Shown here: positions 62,861 through 64,000 of the stretch, one piece after another
Numbering within the stretch: the stretch's first letter is position 1
Layout: each line of letters opens with the position of its first letter
NCBI GenBank assembly: GCA_030077755.1
Contig: JAQJZZ010000012.1
Location: forward strand, 1,780,341-1,844,340
Source of the DNA: Filosporella fistucella
Lineage: Eukaryota; Ascomycota; Leotiomycetes; Helotiales
Reading direction: 5' to 3'
Length of the DNA: 64,000 nt
The notes under the pieces: model-generated
What the model was told of the DNA's origin: nothing
What the model saw: only the letters and a program-made list of their open reading frames with translations
Database searches by the model: none
Translations under genes and position numbers: made by a program

Positions 62861-63895
62861 TTTATACTTAAAAAATTTAAATTATATATTTATTAATCTT
62901 TTAATATAAAATAATTTTATATATTAAAAGTATAATTATTATAAATATTCTTAAAATAAGTAAATTTTAAGCTAAGTATTTATTATATTATAATATAAAA
63001 AGTTATTATAATAATTTAAAAAGTTAAAGTTTATTTTAATTATATTTAAAAGAATTAAAATTAAATTATAATTTATATATAATATATTAAATAAAAGAAA
63101 AATTATAAATAAAATAATTATATATAAAGAAAAGGTTTAATTATTAAATTAATAAAGTTAATTAAAGTTTTATTAATTAATAATATTTATTTATTTTAAA
63201 GATATAATTAATATTAATTTTTAAAATTATTAAATCTTTTAAAATTAATAAAATTATATATTTATAATTATTAATAATAATATTAAATTATAAAATTATT
63301 ATATTTTTATAATTAAAATTTAATAAAAGAATTAAAATATTATAATAATTATTAAGTTATTAAATATAAATTTAAAGTAATTATATTAATAAAAGTTAAT
63401 TATTAAATTATATAATTTTAAAACTTTTTATATTTAATAAAGATAAAATTAAAATTATTATATTATTAAATTAAGGTTATATAATTATTAATAAAAGAGA
63501 AAAACTACAAAGTTATTAAATTATAAAGTTATTAAATTATTAATTAATTAATTAATTATTATTATTTAACTTTTTAAGATATTAGGAAAGTTAATAAAAA
63601 TAAAGAAAAGTTTTATTTAATTTATTAAAAGTAAAATAAGTATTAATAATTATAGTAAATTAATAAATTAATAAATTTAAAATAATTATTATTTAAATAA
63701 TTTAATTAATAAAAGTAAAGTTTAAATATTATTAAAGTAAATATTTTACTTTAATTATTATTAAAAGAATATAATTATAAGGGTTTTATAATTATTATAA
63801 CTATAAATATATAACCACTATTAAAAGAGTTAAGTTATTAAGTTATAAGGGTATTAATTTTTATTACGAGTTTTTAATAACCGCTATAACCGCTA
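62861..63895. other. Almost pure A/T telomere-adjacent tract
   Basis: About 1 kb made up nearly entirely of A and T, with hardly a C, and with simple ATTAATTA-type runs (about 63540-63560). No gene. It borders the telomere directly, through a short ccgctataaccgctata duplication (63881-63896). Confidence 0.8.
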
Positions 63896-64000
63896 TAGGG
63901 TTAGGGTTAGGGTTAGGGTTAGGGTTAGGGTTAGGGTTAGGGTTAGGGTTAGGGTTAGGGTTAGGGTTAGGGTTAGGGTTAGGGTTAGGGTTAGGGTTAG
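63896..64000 (+). repeat. Telomere, (TTAGGG)n
   Basis: About 17 uninterrupted TTAGGG units running to the last base. The G-rich strand is 5'->3' outward, so the right edge of the window is the chromosome end. TTAGGG is the standard repeat of filamentous ascomycetes. Confidence 0.99.

Overview
This is the right-hand end of a chromosome of a filamentous ascomycete (Pezizomycotina). The window ends in an uninterrupted TTAGGG array (63896-64000). The genes carry short introns of 47-65 nt with fungal donors and branch sites. Most of the rest is AT-rich transposon sequence degraded by repeat-induced point mutation (RIP): CpA/TpG depleted, CAA/CAG codons turned into stops, and catalytic Asp pairs turned into Asn. 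I cannot name the species.

Layout. (1) 1-28539 is a nest of RIP-damaged Ty3/gypsy elements. It holds the 3' part of one element 'Y' (1-1173), a 912-bp unit with 191-bp inverted ends (1174-2085), and a gypsy chromovirus 'X' on + (2086-20663). X is interrupted by a complete 11.6-kb LTR element Y (2648-14210, matching 206-bp LTRs, ATAT target duplication). A 712-bp spacer (20664-21375) and a second, full-length X on - (21376-28348) follow, then one more copy of the 190-bp end repeat (28349-28539). The two X copies lie tail to tail and form a palindrome with arms of about 7 kb. (2) 28540-33650 is another gypsy element (+). (3) 33650-35284 holds a retroelement gag fragment (-). (4) 35285-47980 is a normal-composition, intron-containing gene island. 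It encodes a class III aminotransferase-like protein (+), a 980-aa NB-ARC/TPR NLR-like STAND protein (-, 5 exons), a beta-lactamase-like serine hydrolase (+), a short-chain dehydrogenase (+, 4 exons, one GC-AG intron) and a CmcJ/NvfI (AsaB-like) oxidoreductase (-, 5 exons), plus one doubtful small ORF. (5) 47980-54440 is RIP-degraded again, with a Ty1/copia element on - (about 50630-54420). (6) 54441-64000 is the telomere-associated domain. It contains a small foldback element, a decayed telomere-linked RecQ helicase (TLH, +, reading toward the telomere), a minisatellite, a second short repeat tract, an unidentified subtelomeric gene remnant (61162-62416), about 1.2 kb of almost pure A/T, and the telomere.

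How it fits together. The island has four possible tailoring enzymes (aminotransferase, serine hydrolase, SDR, CmcJ/NvfI oxidoreductase) beside an NLR, and no backbone synthase. It could be a fragment of a secondary-metabolite locus or simply a subtelomeric accessory pocket. The most unusual material is in the transposons. Y carries two extra, divergently oriented ORFs beyond pol, one resembling a 2-oxoglutarate/Fe(II)-dioxygenase fold protein with an H-x-D site. X carries an antisense ORF beyond its chromodomain. The two X arms have different RIP changes, which argues that the palindrome is real. The TLH remnant is dotted with Gly/Ser-coding GGCAGT-type tracts that keep the CpA dinucleotides RIP removes.
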